Assembly (NCBI GenBank): GCA_014377795.1
Contig: JACMOY010000183.1
Coordinates: forward strand, 1 to 9,603
Reading direction: 5' to 3'
From: Actinomycetota bacterium
Lineage (GTDB): Bacteria; Actinomycetota; Actinomycetes; Actinomycetales; Angustibacteraceae
Length of the DNA: 9,603 nt
The translations under genes were made by a program, and so were the position numbers. Within the stretch, counting starts at the first letter, position 1, and every line of letters begins with the position of its first letter. Below the pieces are notes generated by a model. That model made no database searches and was not told the origin of the DNA. It worked only from the letters and a program-made list of their open reading frames with translations. Below, piece after piece: positions 1 to 8,134 of the stretch.

Positions 1-440
1 TCGGGTTGGCGGACGAAGCCCAGCCGCTCGTACAACCGTTGCGCCGCATGCATCTGCGGCTGGGTCGACAGCACGACCCGGCCATGCCCCTCGGACCGGG
101 CCCGGTCCATGCAGGCCCTGACCAGCTCGTCGGCCACCCCGCGGGCGCGGGCGGCCGGGTCGACGCCCAGCATCCCCAGCTCGACCTCACCGGACGCCGC
201 CAGCTGGGCCATCGCCGTACCGCCGGCCACGTACGTCACGCTGCCCAGCACCCGCTCGTCGTCGGCTGCCACGAGCAGCACGGCCTGCGTGGCCCGGGAG
301 CCGGCGTCCCGTAGCCGCTCGAGGTAGCCCGCGCTCACCTGCAGGTCGTGCAGGTACGCCGCGGCCACCACGGAGCCGGCCGCGTCGACGTCCTCGGGGC
401 TGGCGACGCGGACGACGAACAGGCCCCGGGATGCGCTCAC
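1..440 (-). CDS. GNAT-family N-acetyltransferase (3' end outside window)
   Basis: Probable acetyl-CoA-dependent N-acyltransferase of the GNAT fold; substrate not predictable. About 146 codons are present and the frame stays open to the window edge, so the C-terminus is missing. Visible family features: a central strand ending in GEVELGMLGVDP (about residues 90-101), followed by the acetyl-CoA pyrophosphate loop ARARGVADELV (a version of the R/QxxGxG/A motif) and its helix. Near the edge is the typical late GNAT segment AAQRLYERLGFV. The start is GTG at 440, because AGGA lies 7 bases upstream and the reading MSASRGLFVVRVASPED begins the first strand directly. The start lies within 10 bases of the longest start of the divergent YihY/BrkB gene. 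Family assignment is firm; function is open. Confidence 0.88.
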   Translation of the reverse strand, partial: MSASRGLFVVRVASPEDVDAAGSVVAAAYLHDLQVSAGYLERLRDAGSRATQAVLLVAADDERVLGSVTYVAGGTAMAQLAASGEVELGMLGVDPAARARGVADELVRACMDRARSEGHGRVVLSTQPQMHAAQRLYERLGFVRQP

Positions 441-1342
441 GCGCCGATCCTGTCAACGTCGAACGGGTGAGGTCACAGCGGGTGCGCCGGGCCAGGCTGC
501 GAGCGCTCCCGCACCGCACCATCCTCGCGATGCGGCGGCACGACGTGCTGCTGTACGGCGCCGGCGTGACGTTCTACGCCGCGCTCGCGGTCGTCCCGGG
601 GCTGCTCGTGGCCACCCGGCTGTTGTCCCTGGTGCTCGGCACCTCGCGGATGCTCGCGCTCTCGGTCGACCTGGCCGCGGCACTGCCCGACCAGCTCGGC
701 GCCGACCGGGTCGCCGCCGCCCTGCTGCGCGAGGGCATCGGCATCAGCTGGACGGCGGTCGTCATCGCGGTGCTGCCGGCCAGCCTGTACGGCGAGGGGT
801 TGCGCCGCGCGTACGCCGCACTGGCCGACGCCGACGAGACGCTCGTCGGGTGGCGCGGGCGGCTCGCCGTCCTGCCGATGCTGGCCGCGGCGCCGGTGCT
901 GCTCGCGGCCGTGCTCGGTATCACCCCGCTGCTCGCCGACCTGTTCTCCAAGGGCGCCGGGGGAGTGGCGCTCGGCGTCTACATCGCCCTGAACGTCGAC
1001 TGGATCGTGGTCTCGCTGCCACTGGCCTGGAGCTTTCGGATCGTCGCCCCCGACCCGCCCCCGTGGCGGTTCGCGCTGGTGGGCGGATTCGTCACGGGGG
1101 CGTTCGTCGCCGGCTTCCTGCAGGGCTTCGTGCTGTTCCTCACCATGCCGCTCGACCTCGGGGCACCGTTCGGCGGGCAGACCGCCGTGGGGGCGGTCTG
1201 CGCCGTCCTGCTGTGGCTGTGGGTGCTGCACCTGGTGGTGCTCACCGGCTGGTGCGGCACCCGCGAGGCCGTGCGGGCGTGGGCTCAGCCGGTGAGCTCG
1301 GGCAGGTCGCGCACCCTCGGGTCGCCGGCGTCCGCCCGGTAG
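431..1342 (+). CDS. YihY/BrkB-family integral membrane protein
   Basis: Inner-membrane protein of the YihY/BrkB family (once misnamed ribonuclease BN). Transport roles have been proposed for relatives, but the biochemical function is unsettled. Six hydrophobic segments are visible, near residues 41-66, 103-120, 144-170, 178-203, 213-239 and 250-275. The family-typical early segment GAGVTFYAALAVVPGLL and the loop YGEGLRRAYAAL (about 120-131) both match. At 303 aa it is within the normal size range. The N-terminus is uncertain. ATG 431 has only a weak AGG upstream. In-frame GTG 482 has GAGG at 469-472, would avoid the overlap with the divergent acetyltransferase, and leaves about 20 basic residues before helix 1. 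The last 58 bases overlap the convergent symporter gene, so the hydrophilic tail is encoded opposite the symporter's C-terminus. Confidence 0.85.
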   Translation: MRSRADPVNVERVRSQRVRRARLRALPHRTILAMRRHDVLLYGAGVTFYAALAVVPGLLVATRLLSLVLGTSRMLALSVDLAAALPDQLGADRVAAALLREGIGISWTAVVIAVLPASLYGEGLRRAYAALADADETLVGWRGRLAVLPMLAAAPVLLAAVLGITPLLADLFSKGAGGVALGVYIALNVDWIVVSLPLAWSFRIVAPDPPPWRFALVGGFVTGAFVAGFLQGFVLFLTMPLDLGAPFGGQTAVGAVCAVLLWLWVLHLVVLTGWCGTREAVRAWAQPVSSGRSRTLGSPASAR

Positions 1343-2943
1343 TCCTCGGGGCGCGTCTCGTCGGTGCCGTCGGGCACCTTCGCCGCGCGCAGCACCACGG
1401 TGAGCACCGAGGCCACGACGACGTTGATGACGAACGCGGTCAGGGCGATGTAGCCGCTGCGCCCGATGGACGGGATCGTCGAGACCGACCCACCCAGGTG
1501 CTTGCCGGTGATGGGGTTCAGCACGTTGTACGCCGTGATCGTGCCGTAGACCATGGCGACCGCCCAGCCGCCGAGCAGCGCCCAGCGGTGGAACCACCGG
1601 GTGTACAGCCCGAAGACGATGGCCGGGAACGTCTGCAGGATCCAGATGCCCCCGAGCAGCTGGAAGTTGATCGCGTTCTGCTTGTCGAGCAGGAAGACGA
1701 ACAGCAGGGCCCCGACCTTGACGACGAGTGAGACCAGCTTGCCCATGCGCTGCTCCTGCGCCGGGGTCGCGTGCGGGCGCAGGAAGTCGCGGTAGATGTT
1801 GCGGGTGAACAGGTTGGCTGCCGCGATCGACATGATCGCCGCGGGCACGAGAGCGCCGATCGCGATGGCGGAGAACGCGATGCCCGCGAACCATGACGGG
1901 AACTGGTCCTCGAACAGCTGCGGGATGATCAGCTGCGCGTTGGGCTTGCCGTCCAGTCCGATCGGCTTGGTCCCCGCAGCGATCGCGACGAAACCCAGCA
2001 GGGCGAGCAGACCCAGGACGAACGAGTACGCCGGCAGGATCGAGGCGTTGCGACGGATCACGTTGCGGTCTCTGCTCGACAGCACGGCCGTGATCGAGTG
2101 CGGGTACATGAACAGCGCCATGGCCGAGCCGAGCGCGAGCGTGGCGTACGGCCACACACTCAGCGCGGTCGGGATGAACGCCCCTGTCGGCTTGCCGGTG
2201 ACCGGGTTGGGCTTGGCCATCTTCTCCTTGGCCGCTTCGAAGATCCCCTCGAAACCGCCGACCTTGCTCGGCAGGTAGATCACCGCGACGATGATGACCA
2301 GGTAGATCAGCCCGTCCTTGACGAAGGCGATCAGGGCGGGGGCGCGCAGTCCGCTGGAGTACGTGTACGCCGCGAGCACCGCGAACGCCACCAGCAGCGG
2401 CAGGTCGCGGGCCAGGGCGTTGCCGCTGCCACCCACGCCCATCACCTCCAGCACCGCCTGGATGCCGATCAGCTGCAGGGCGATGTACGGCATCGTGGCG
2501 AGGATCCCGGTGACGGCCACGGCCAGCGACAGGCCGCGCGAGCCGTAGCGGCCCTTGACGAAGTCGGCAGGGGTGACGAACCCGTGCGTGTGCGACACCG
2601 ACCACAGCCGGGCCATGAACACGAAGATGATCGGGTAGACCAGGATCGTGTAGGGCACGGCGAAGAAGCCGGTCACAGCCCCGGTCGCGAACATCGCCGC
2701 GGGCACGGCGACGAAGGTGTACGCGGTGTAGAGGTCGCCGCCGAGGAGAAACCAGGTGACGAACGTGCCGAAGCTGCGGCCACCCAGGCCCCACTCGTCC
2801 AGGCTGGCCGCCGCGCCCTCGTGCCGCCAGCGCGAGGCCATGAAGCCCATCACCGTCACGACGAGGAACAGCACGATGACGATCGAGAGCGCGACGGTGT
2901 TCACGCCGCTGGTGTTGGCTGCCAGGTGCATCCCAGCGCTCAT
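1285..2943 (-). CDS. mctP: sodium:solute symporter, monocarboxylate permease MctP-like
   Basis: Secondary transporter of the SSS family (LeuT fold), expected to bring small monocarboxylates such as lactate, pyruvate or acetate across the cytoplasmic membrane with cations. The 552 residues carry about 13 hydrophobic segments. Recognisable are the N-terminal helix VNTVALSIVIVLFLVVTVMG, the family segment GLGGRSFGTFVTWFLLGGDL (about residues 52-71), TPADFVKGRYGS, and the core helix with IAIGALVPAAIMSIAAANLF. A polar C-terminal tail ends in DLPELTG. The start is ATG 2943, which overlaps the TGA of the DUF3311 gene (ATGA), so the two are likely translationally coupled. A longer open frame to 3123 only runs through the upstream gene. 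SSS membership is firm. The monocarboxylate assignment rests on overall resemblance plus the DUF3311 partner; another organic acid is possible. Confidence 0.88.
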   Translation of the reverse strand: MSAGMHLAANTSGVNTVALSIVIVLFLVVTVMGFMASRWRHEGAAASLDEWGLGGRSFGTFVTWFLLGGDLYTAYTFVAVPAAMFATGAVTGFFAVPYTILVYPIIFVFMARLWSVSHTHGFVTPADFVKGRYGSRGLSLAVAVTGILATMPYIALQLIGIQAVLEVMGVGGSGNALARDLPLLVAFAVLAAYTYSSGLRAPALIAFVKDGLIYLVIIVAVIYLPSKVGGFEGIFEAAKEKMAKPNPVTGKPTGAFIPTALSVWPYATLALGSAMALFMYPHSITAVLSSRDRNVIRRNASILPAYSFVLGLLALLGFVAIAAGTKPIGLDGKPNAQLIIPQLFEDQFPSWFAGIAFSAIAIGALVPAAIMSIAAANLFTRNIYRDFLRPHATPAQEQRMGKLVSLVVKVGALLFVFLLDKQNAINFQLLGGIWILQTFPAIVFGLYTRWFHRWALLGGWAVAMVYGTITAYNVLNPITGKHLGGSVSTIPSIGRSGYIALTAFVINVVVASVLTVVLRAAKVPDGTDETRPEDYRADAGDPRVRDLPELTG

Positions 2944-3239
2944 CGCCGGCCGCCGAGGTCCGAGGTGGTGCCCTCGGCACGGCGGCGGCGCTCGTGGCGC
3001 ACGACCACCGCATAGGCGATCGACGTCGTCGCGGCCGTGATGAACACCCAGGCGAACTGGTACCAGTAGAAGAAGGGGAACCCGAACAGGCGCGGCTCCT
3101 CCTTCGCGTAGCTCGACACCCACAGCAGCGCGACGAGCGGCGCCGTCAGCAGCGCAGCGACCAGCAGCAGCAGGGGAGTGGGCAGACGTCGGGCCCCCGA
3201 CGGCGGTGCCGCGGGACGGTCTCGTGCTGGCGTGGACAT
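2940..3239 (-). CDS. DUF3311 small membrane protein, symporter partner
   Basis: A 99-residue protein with two hydrophobic segments (about residues 20-42 and 55-78) separated by a short loop containing EEPRLFGFPFFYWYQFAW. This aromatic stretch is typical of DUF3311. Genes of this family regularly sit directly before SSS symporters (for example yhjC beside yhjB in Bacillus subtilis), which suggests an accessory or assembly role; the mechanism is not known. The N-terminus (STPARDRPAAPPSGARR) and C-terminus (RHERRRRAEG) are basic and probably cytoplasmic. I chose ATG 3239 because GGAGG sits about 6 bases before it. The ATG at 3278 would add 13 residues and lacks a comparable ribosome site. Its TGA overlaps the symporter ATG by the ATGA pattern. 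Confidence 0.85.
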   Translation of the reverse strand: MSTPARDRPAAPPSGARRLPTPLLLLVAALLTAPLVALLWVSSYAKEEPRLFGFPFFYWYQFAWVFITAATTSIAYAVVVRHERRRRAEGTTSDLGGRR

Positions 3240-3324
3240 GGCGCCCTCCGGGTCTCGCGGCGGTGGCCCCGTTGTCACCTGCCGCGGGGACGATACCGCC
3301 TCAGCAGGACGCCAGGCCGAGATA

Positions 3325-4775
3325 TCAGGCGGGACGCCGGTTGAACCGCACGAGCACGAGGCAGGCCAGGACCGGCACGGCCAGGCCCCAGCGCGGACCC
3401 GCGCCCAGCAGCAGCGGCACGGTGCTGACCACCGCGACGTCCAGGCCCACGAGGTACGACGTCACCGCACCCACCGGCAGCGAGCCCAGCGGCGACGTGG
3501 CTTGGACGCCCCAGGTGATCGGCGACCGGCCGGCTGCGGTGCGCAGGACGGCGGCGGGGCCCACCAGGGCCGCGGCCAGCGCCGTCCACGCGGGCCGGCC
3601 GGTGAAGGCGGTGGCCGCCGAGGTGACGATGAGGGCGACCACCCCGGGAACGACCGCGTGGGCGCCGCGCAGCTGCGCGTTCGAGAACGGCAGGCTGCGC
3701 GAGACCGACCCCGAGCGGCTGACGGTCCGCAGGCCGGCAGCGACCTGCCCCGCAGCGCCCCACGCAGCCAGCGACACCGCGGCGGCGGCCCCGAGGCGCC
3801 CGTACAGGTCGGCCAGGGCCCAGGCGGCCGGTGCCAGCGCCAGCGCACCGAGCAGGGCGCGCGGCGAGCGGCTGACCCGTCGGGCGTCGGCGGCGGCCAG
3901 CGCGTACAGCCCCGCGCCCGCGAGCCGGTGTCGCCGGACGACGGCCCGCTCCAGCAACCGGCGGGTGCGTAGCGTCTCGGCGACGAACGACCCGTCCAAG
4001 GCGGTCACGGTGGCCCGCAGCCCGAGGGCCAGCCCAGCGCCGGCGACCAGCTCGGAGCGGCGCAGCCGGGGCAGCGCACGGGGCACCAGCAGCAGCGTGA
4101 CCGCGGCGAGGACGGCCAGCCCACCGACCACCGGCCAGGGTGAGAGGGCCCGCCAGCTCGACGTGCGTCCGAGCAGCCCGCTGACCAGCAGCGCCACGGC
4201 GACGACGGCGCCGGCGTCGGCGAGCCGGCGCACCCGCCCGTTGCGCGCGCGACCCCGTTGCACCGCGACCGCGACCGACGTCGCCGTGACCAAGACCGCG
4301 GCGCCACCCGAGGCCCAACCGAGCACCTGCGTGAACCCGACCCCCGCCACGACCCCGCACGCGGCACCGAGGACCGCACCGACACCGACGGCCACCGTCA
4401 CCAGCAGCGCCGCCCCGGGGGCCAGCAGCGCCGATCGGCTGGTCGGCGACGCCAGCAGCCAGGTGACGTCGGCGGGGTCGCGGACGACGGGCCCGACCGT
4501 GGTGAGCGCCCTCAGTGCCGCCGCGGTGCCGGCCACCGCAGCGGCCAGGGCCAGCGTCAGTGCCAAGCCGGGGGTCGCCGTCCGGCGTCCGGCGTCGGCG
4601 AGCACCCGGGACGCGGTCGGTGCGACGACGACGGCCACCATCAGCACGGCGAACGCCGCGACGTAGAGGTCCTGCAGCGTGTCACCGATGGGCTTGGCGG
4701 CTCCGGAGCGGCGCCGGGCCCGGCGCAGGCTGCGCCGCAGCGCCGCCGCGGTGGGCGCGGTGGCGCCCGAGACGC

Positions 4776-4779
<4 letters not shown>
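3325..4779 (-). CDS. DUF6297-like multi-spanning membrane protein, probable ABC permease
   Basis: A 484-residue integral membrane protein of the uncharacterised actinobacterial type I associate with DUF6297. The N-terminus is strongly basic (LRRSLRRARRRSG) and is followed by about ten or more Ala/Val/Leu-rich helices, starting with LYVAAFAVLMVAVVVAPTASRVL. Conserved-looking soluble pieces include DPADVTWLLASPTSRSALL (about residue 100) and SVSRSLPFSNAQLRGAHAVVPG (about 370). The arrangement resembles large two-domain ABC-2-like exporters. It begins with GTG 4779, overlapping the TGA of the preceding ABC ATPase by 4 bases, so it is almost certainly the membrane partner of that ATPase. Substrate unknown. 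No signal peptide or catalytic motif is visible. The family name is from memory of sequence character and would need a profile search. Confidence 0.75.
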
Positions 4780-5408
<629 letters not shown>

Positions 5409-5456
5409 GCGGGGCTGCTCCTGGCGGCTGAGGGGGTCGAATGGGCCGAGCATGCC

Positions 5457-5494
5457 ACGAGGGGCCGACGCGCGGGTGCGCGCCGACCCCTCGT
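5457..5494 (-). terminator. GC-rich hairpin after sodN
   Basis: An inverted repeat with 8-bp perfect outer arms (ACGAGGGG at 5457-5464 pairing with CCCCTCGT at 5487-5494). An inner stem (CGCGC with GCGCG) lies beyond short mismatches, and the loop is about 4-6 bases. It begins 12 bases after the sodN stop and lies before the ABC ATPase start. There is no T-run on the minus strand after it, which is common for actinobacterial terminators. It probably ends the sodN transcript and protects its 3' end. Confidence 0.7.
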
Positions 5495-5505
5495 CAGGGC
5501 GTGAG

Positions 5506-5913
5506 TCAGGCGGCCTTCTTGGTCTCCCAGAAGATGCCCGAGATCTCGTCGATCTTGGCCAGCAGCTGGTCGGCGACGGCGACGTCGGTCGAGGACTTGG
5601 TGCCCCCGCCGCCGCCGGCGAGCTTGGTGGCCTCGTTGAACAGGCCGTGCAGCTGCGGGTACTTCTCGAAGTGCGGCGGCTTGAAGTAGTCGGTCCACAG
5701 CACCCACAGGTGGTGCTTGACCAGGTCGGAGCGCTCCTCCTTGATGGAGAGGGCGCGTGAGCGGAAGGCCTCATCGGTCGAGTCGTTGTACTTGGTGATC
5801 GTGGCCTTGACCGACTCGGCCTCGATCTTGGCCTGGGCGGGGTCGTACACGCCGCACGGGAGGTCGCAGTGGGCGCTGACCTCGGTGGTGGGGGAGAGCA
5901 GGCGAGAGAGCAT
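5506..5913 (-). CDS. sodN: nickel superoxide dismutase precursor
   Basis: Ni-dependent superoxide dismutase, converting superoxide to oxygen and hydrogen peroxide in the cytoplasm. The 135-residue precursor carries a 14-residue propeptide (MLSRLLSPTTEVSA) followed by the nickel hook HCDLPCGVYDP. After cleavage before His15 the mature enzyme (121 aa) would coordinate nickel through the new N-terminal His1, Cys2 and Cys6. The rest matches the four-helix NiSOD body: AKIEAESVKATI, KHHLWVLWTDYFKPPHFEKYPQLHGLFNEATKL, and the C-terminal IDEISGIFWETKKA. A glycine-rich loop (AGGGGGTKSST) joins the last helices. Start ATG 5913 is preceded by AAGGGA about 8-9 bases upstream. A perfect inverted repeat lies 22 bases before the start, and a hairpin terminator follows the stop. 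Its processing protease gene is immediately upstream. Confidence 0.98.
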   Translation of the reverse strand: MLSRLLSPTTEVSAHCDLPCGVYDPAQAKIEAESVKATITKYNDSTDEAFRSRALSIKEERSDLVKHHLWVLWTDYFKPPHFEKYPQLHGLFNEATKLAGGGGGTKSSTDVAVADQLLAKIDEISGIFWETKKAA

Positions 5914-5934
5914 CTCGTGGTCCCTTCGTCAGGT

Positions 5935-5950
5935 GATCAGTGTGCTGATC
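5935..5950. promoter_or_regulatory. perfect 16-bp inverted repeat before sodN (possible operator)
   Basis: GATCAG-TGTG-CTGATC: two perfect 6-base arms around a 4-base spacer. It is located in the 63-bp gap between the sodX stop and the sodN start, 22 bases upstream of the sodN ATG. The position suits an operator over a promoter or a small 5'-UTR hairpin next to the ribosome site. It does not resemble the Nur box as I know it (TGCAA-type arms). Role inferred only. Confidence 0.45.
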
Positions 5951-5976
5951 GGGTTGCCGATCGCGCCCCTCGAACG

Positions 5977-6288
5977 CTACCCGCGAGGGTCGCGCGGCGC
6001 GCGGGCGGGGCGCGGCCACAGCCGGCACAGCACCCGGGCCAGCACCGCGTCGTCCCCGAGCGGGCCGACCTGCCACGAGTCGACGCCCTCGGCAGGGTTG
6101 TCGCGCTCGACCCACCACCCGCCGGGCTCGGGCCGGACGACGCGCTTGACCGACAGCGGCCGGGCCCGGCCCCGGTCGTCCGGGGGCAGCCGGACGACGG
6201 CGACGTCGCCCGGTCGGACGCCGGCGCCCCAGCGCACGAGCAGCCGGTCGCCGTCGCGCAGCGAGGGCTGCATCGACCGCCCCCGCAC
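5977..6288 (-). CDS. sodX: nickel-type superoxide dismutase maturation protease
   Basis: S26-family (signal-peptidase-like) serine protease expected to remove the NiSOD propeptide and expose the nickel-binding histidine. The 103 residues hold the catalytic serine box GRSMQPSLRDGDRLLV (Ser5), the strand PGDVAVVRLP, the general-base box PLSVKRVV (Lys48) and the late box WQVGPLGDDAVLARV. The C-terminus is basic (WPRPARAPRDPRG). No membrane anchor is present, unlike true signal peptidases, in keeping with a cytoplasmic substrate. Start GTG 6288 has GGAG 8 bases upstream. This leaves only four residues before the catalytic serine; no ATG/GTG/TTG was found further upstream in frame where I read it, only a CTG at 6315 that overlaps the preceding stop. 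The gene follows the amino-acid ABC ATPase by 23 bases and precedes sodN by 63. Confidence 0.93.
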   Translation of the reverse strand: MRGRSMQPSLRDGDRLLVRWGAGVRPGDVAVVRLPPDDRGRARPLSVKRVVRPEPGGWWVERDNPAEGVDSWQVGPLGDDAVLARVLCRLWPRPARAPRDPRG

Positions 6289-6311
6289 GACGACGACTCC
6301 GAGGCGACCGC

Positions 6312-7163
6312 TCAGGGCGTGAGCTCGTCGTCCGCTGGCACCTCGACGGCTGAGCCGGCGTGCCCCTCGGCCTCCTCGTGGCGCATCCGCTGCAGGAAAG
6401 CCTTGGTGCGCGGGTGCTGCGGGTCGCTGATGACCACGGCCGGCGGCCCCTGCTCGATGACGACACCGCCGTCCATGAAGACGACGCGGTCGGCGACCTC
6501 GCGGGCGAAGCTCATCTCGTGGGTGACGACGATCATGGTCATGCCGTCGTCGGCCAGCTCGCGCATGACGGCCAGCACCTCGCCGACCAGCTCTGGGTCC
6601 AGCGCGCTGGTGGGCTCGTCGAAGAGCATCAGCTTGGGCTTCATCGCCAGCGCCCGCGCGATGGCCACGCGCTGCTGCTGGCCGCCGGAGAGCTGGGCCG
6701 GGTAGGCGTGGCAGCGGTCGGCGAGGCCGACCTGCTCGAGCAGCTCGAGGGCATCCTTGCGGGCCTGCGCCTTGTTCTCACCGCGCACCTGCACCGGCGC
6801 CTCGAGGACGTTCTCGGTCGCGGTCATGTGCGGGAACAGGTTGAACCGCTGGAAGCACATGCCGATGTCGCGACGCTGGGCGGCAATCGCCTTGTCTCCC
6901 AGGCGGTGCAGCCGACCGGCCCGGTCGTCGTACCCCATCAGCACGCCGTCGACCCAGATCCGGCCGCCGTCGATCGTCTCGAGCTGGTTGATGCAGCGCA
7001 GGAAGGTCGTCTTGCCCGAGCCCGAGGGGCCGAGCAGGCAGACGACCTGGCCGCGGTCGACGTCCATGTCGATGCCCTTGAGCACTTCGGTGCCATGGAA
7101 CGACTTGGTGACGTTGACGGCGTGCACCAACGGCATCGGGGGTGCCTGTGCCGTCTCGCTCAT
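6312..7163 (-). CDS. polar amino-acid ABC transporter ATP-binding protein
   Basis: ATPase subunit of a GlnQ/ArtP/HisP-type amino-acid importer, acting at the cytoplasmic face. The 283 residues contain Walker [10 protein letters not shown] (45-53), the amino-acid-importer segment [10 protein letters not shown]-loop [16 protein letters not shown] (Gln105), signature LSGGQQQR (158-165), Walker B LMLFDEP (178-184), D-loop SALD (186-189) and switch His215 in [19 protein letters not shown], which is a hallmark of this subfamily. An acidic tail of about 25 residues ([21 protein letters not shown]) extends past the usual end. The ATG at 7163 overlaps the TGA of the permease gene (ATGA). The upstream permease and binding protein complete the system. 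Confidence 0.96.
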   Translation of the reverse strand: MSETAQAPPMPLVHAVNVTKSFHGTEVLKGIDMDVDRGQVVCLLGPSGSGKTTFLRCINQLETIDGGRIWVDGVLMGYDDRAGRLHRLGDKAIAAQRRDIGMCFQRFNLFPHMTATENVLEAPVQVRGENKAQARKDALELLEQVGLADRCHAYPAQLSGGQQQRVAIARALAMKPKLMLFDEPTSALDPELVGEVLAVMRELADDGMTMIVVTHEMSFAREVADRVVFMDGGVVIEQGPPAVVISDPQHPRTKAFLQRMRHEEAEGHAGSAVEVPADDELTP

Positions 7164-8134
7164 CGTCCCCCCTGCCCCACCGCGACGACGGGCTGGACGC
7201 CGGGCGCCTTGGTCGCGCCGAAGCCGCGACCGAAGCGCTGCTCGAGGAAGTACTGCACGGCCATGAAGACGCTGCCGAGGACGAGGTACCAGAGGGTCGC
7301 CGCGACGGCGACCGGGAACACGGCGAACGTCCGCGAGCCGATGGCGCGCAGCTGGAAGAACAGCTCGGTGCCCAGTGGCAGCGCGATCAGCAGCGAGGTG
7401 TCCTTGACCATCGCGATGGCCTCGTTGCCGGTGGGGGGCACGATGACGCGCATGGCCTGGGGCAGCACGATGCGGCGCATCGCCTTGCCGCGGCTCATGC
7501 CCAGGGCCTGGGCCGCCTCGTCCTGGCCGCGGTCGACGCTGAGGATCCCGGCACGGGCGATCTCGGCCATGTAGGCCGCCTCGGACAGCCCGAGGCCGAG
7601 GATGCCCCCGGCGATCGACGTCCCGATCTGCTGGGTGTCGAAGCCCAGCAGACGGAAGCTCGAGCTGAGCCCCAGCAGGTCGGTGGCGATGAAGTCGAAC
7701 GGGATGCCGATGTCGATGCGCGGCAGCACGACTGCCAGGTTGCCGATGATGAACAGCAGGACGTACCGCGGGATCGCCCGGAAGAACCAGGTGTAGACCC
7801 ACGAGGTGTACGACAGCACCTTGTTCGGCGACAGCCGCATGATCGCGATGACGACGCCGAGGGCCACGCCCAGGAGCATCGACCCGATGGTGACCACGAT
7901 CGTGCCGCGGATCAGCCCCTCGATGACCGGCGCCTGCACCATCGCCGGGAACGTGACGTCGGTCCAGCGGAACGCCGCGTTGGTCAGCAGCAGGTGCGCG
8001 AACATGGCCACCAGGACGGCGATCACGACGACGGCGACCCACCGGCCGACGTGCCGCACCGGTACCGCGTCGATGAGGCCGGGGCGGTCCGGTGCTGCGC
8101 TGGGCGCCTCGGCCGGCGCTTCGCTCGGGCTCAC
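7160..8134 (-). CDS. polar amino-acid ABC transporter permease
   Basis: Membrane subunit of the HisM/GlnP type, 324 residues. A proline-rich cytoplasmic N-terminus ([18 protein letters not shown]) precedes a first helix near 31-50. The transmembrane core starts with [20 protein letters not shown] (75-94). The conserved [14 protein letters not shown] (119-132) corresponds to the family's RGIPxLVQLFF segment, and the EAA loop [22 protein letters not shown] (206-227) contacts the ATPase. It is followed by [14 protein letters not shown]. An insertion with [23 protein letters not shown] (about 141-163) lengthens the loop between helices. As only one permease gene is present, the channel is expected to be a homodimer. 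Start GTG 8134 overlaps the TGA of the binding-protein gene (GTGA), and the stop overlaps the ATPase start, so the three genes are tightly coupled. Confidence 0.95.
   Translation of the reverse strand: MSPSEAPAEAPSAAPDRPGLIDAVPVRHVGRWVAVVVIAVLVAMFAHLLLTNAAFRWTDVTFPAMVQAPVIEGLIRGTIVVTIGSMLLGVALGVVIAIMRLSPNKVLSYTSWVYTWFFRAIPRYVLLFIIGNLAVVLPRIDIGIPFDFIATDLLGLSSSFRLLGFDTQQIGTSIAGGILGLGLSEAAYMAEIARAGILSVDRGQDEAAQALGMSRGKAMRRIVLPQAMRVIVPPTGNEAIAMVKDTSLLIALPLGTELFFQLRAIGSRTFAVFPVAVAATLWYLVLGSVFMAVQYFLEQRFGRGFGATKAPGVQPVVAVGQGGR

Noticed and set aside
451..456. Perfect TTGACA on the minus strand upstream of the acetyltransferase
   Set aside because: It ends only 10 bases before the GTG start, leaving no room for a -10 element and leader; it overlaps the ribosome-site region.
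473..3013. Very long minus-strand open frame (846 codons) spanning the YihY/BrkB and symporter genes
   Set aside because: Arg/Pro/Gly/His-rich translation without domains, overlapping two recognisable genes; a typical frame shadow in GC-rich DNA.
2944..3123. 60-codon N-terminal extension of the symporter
   Set aside because: It runs through the DUF3311 gene in another frame; the ATGA overlap and first hydrophobic helix fit the start at 2943.
3290..3295. TATCGT (minus strand) as a -10 element for the DUF3311-symporter operon
   Set aside because: No acceptable -35 hexamer 16-18 bases upstream, so it was not listed as a promoter.
3206..4666. Plus-strand open frame of 486 codons opposite the DUF6297-like gene
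   Set aside because: Ser/Thr/Ala/Arg-rich low-complexity translation; the minus strand gives a coherent membrane protein coupled to an ATPase.
6289..6297. GTC triplet repeat before sodX
   Set aside because: Three copies only, arising from the valine/serine codons of this region; too short to be a meaningful repeat.
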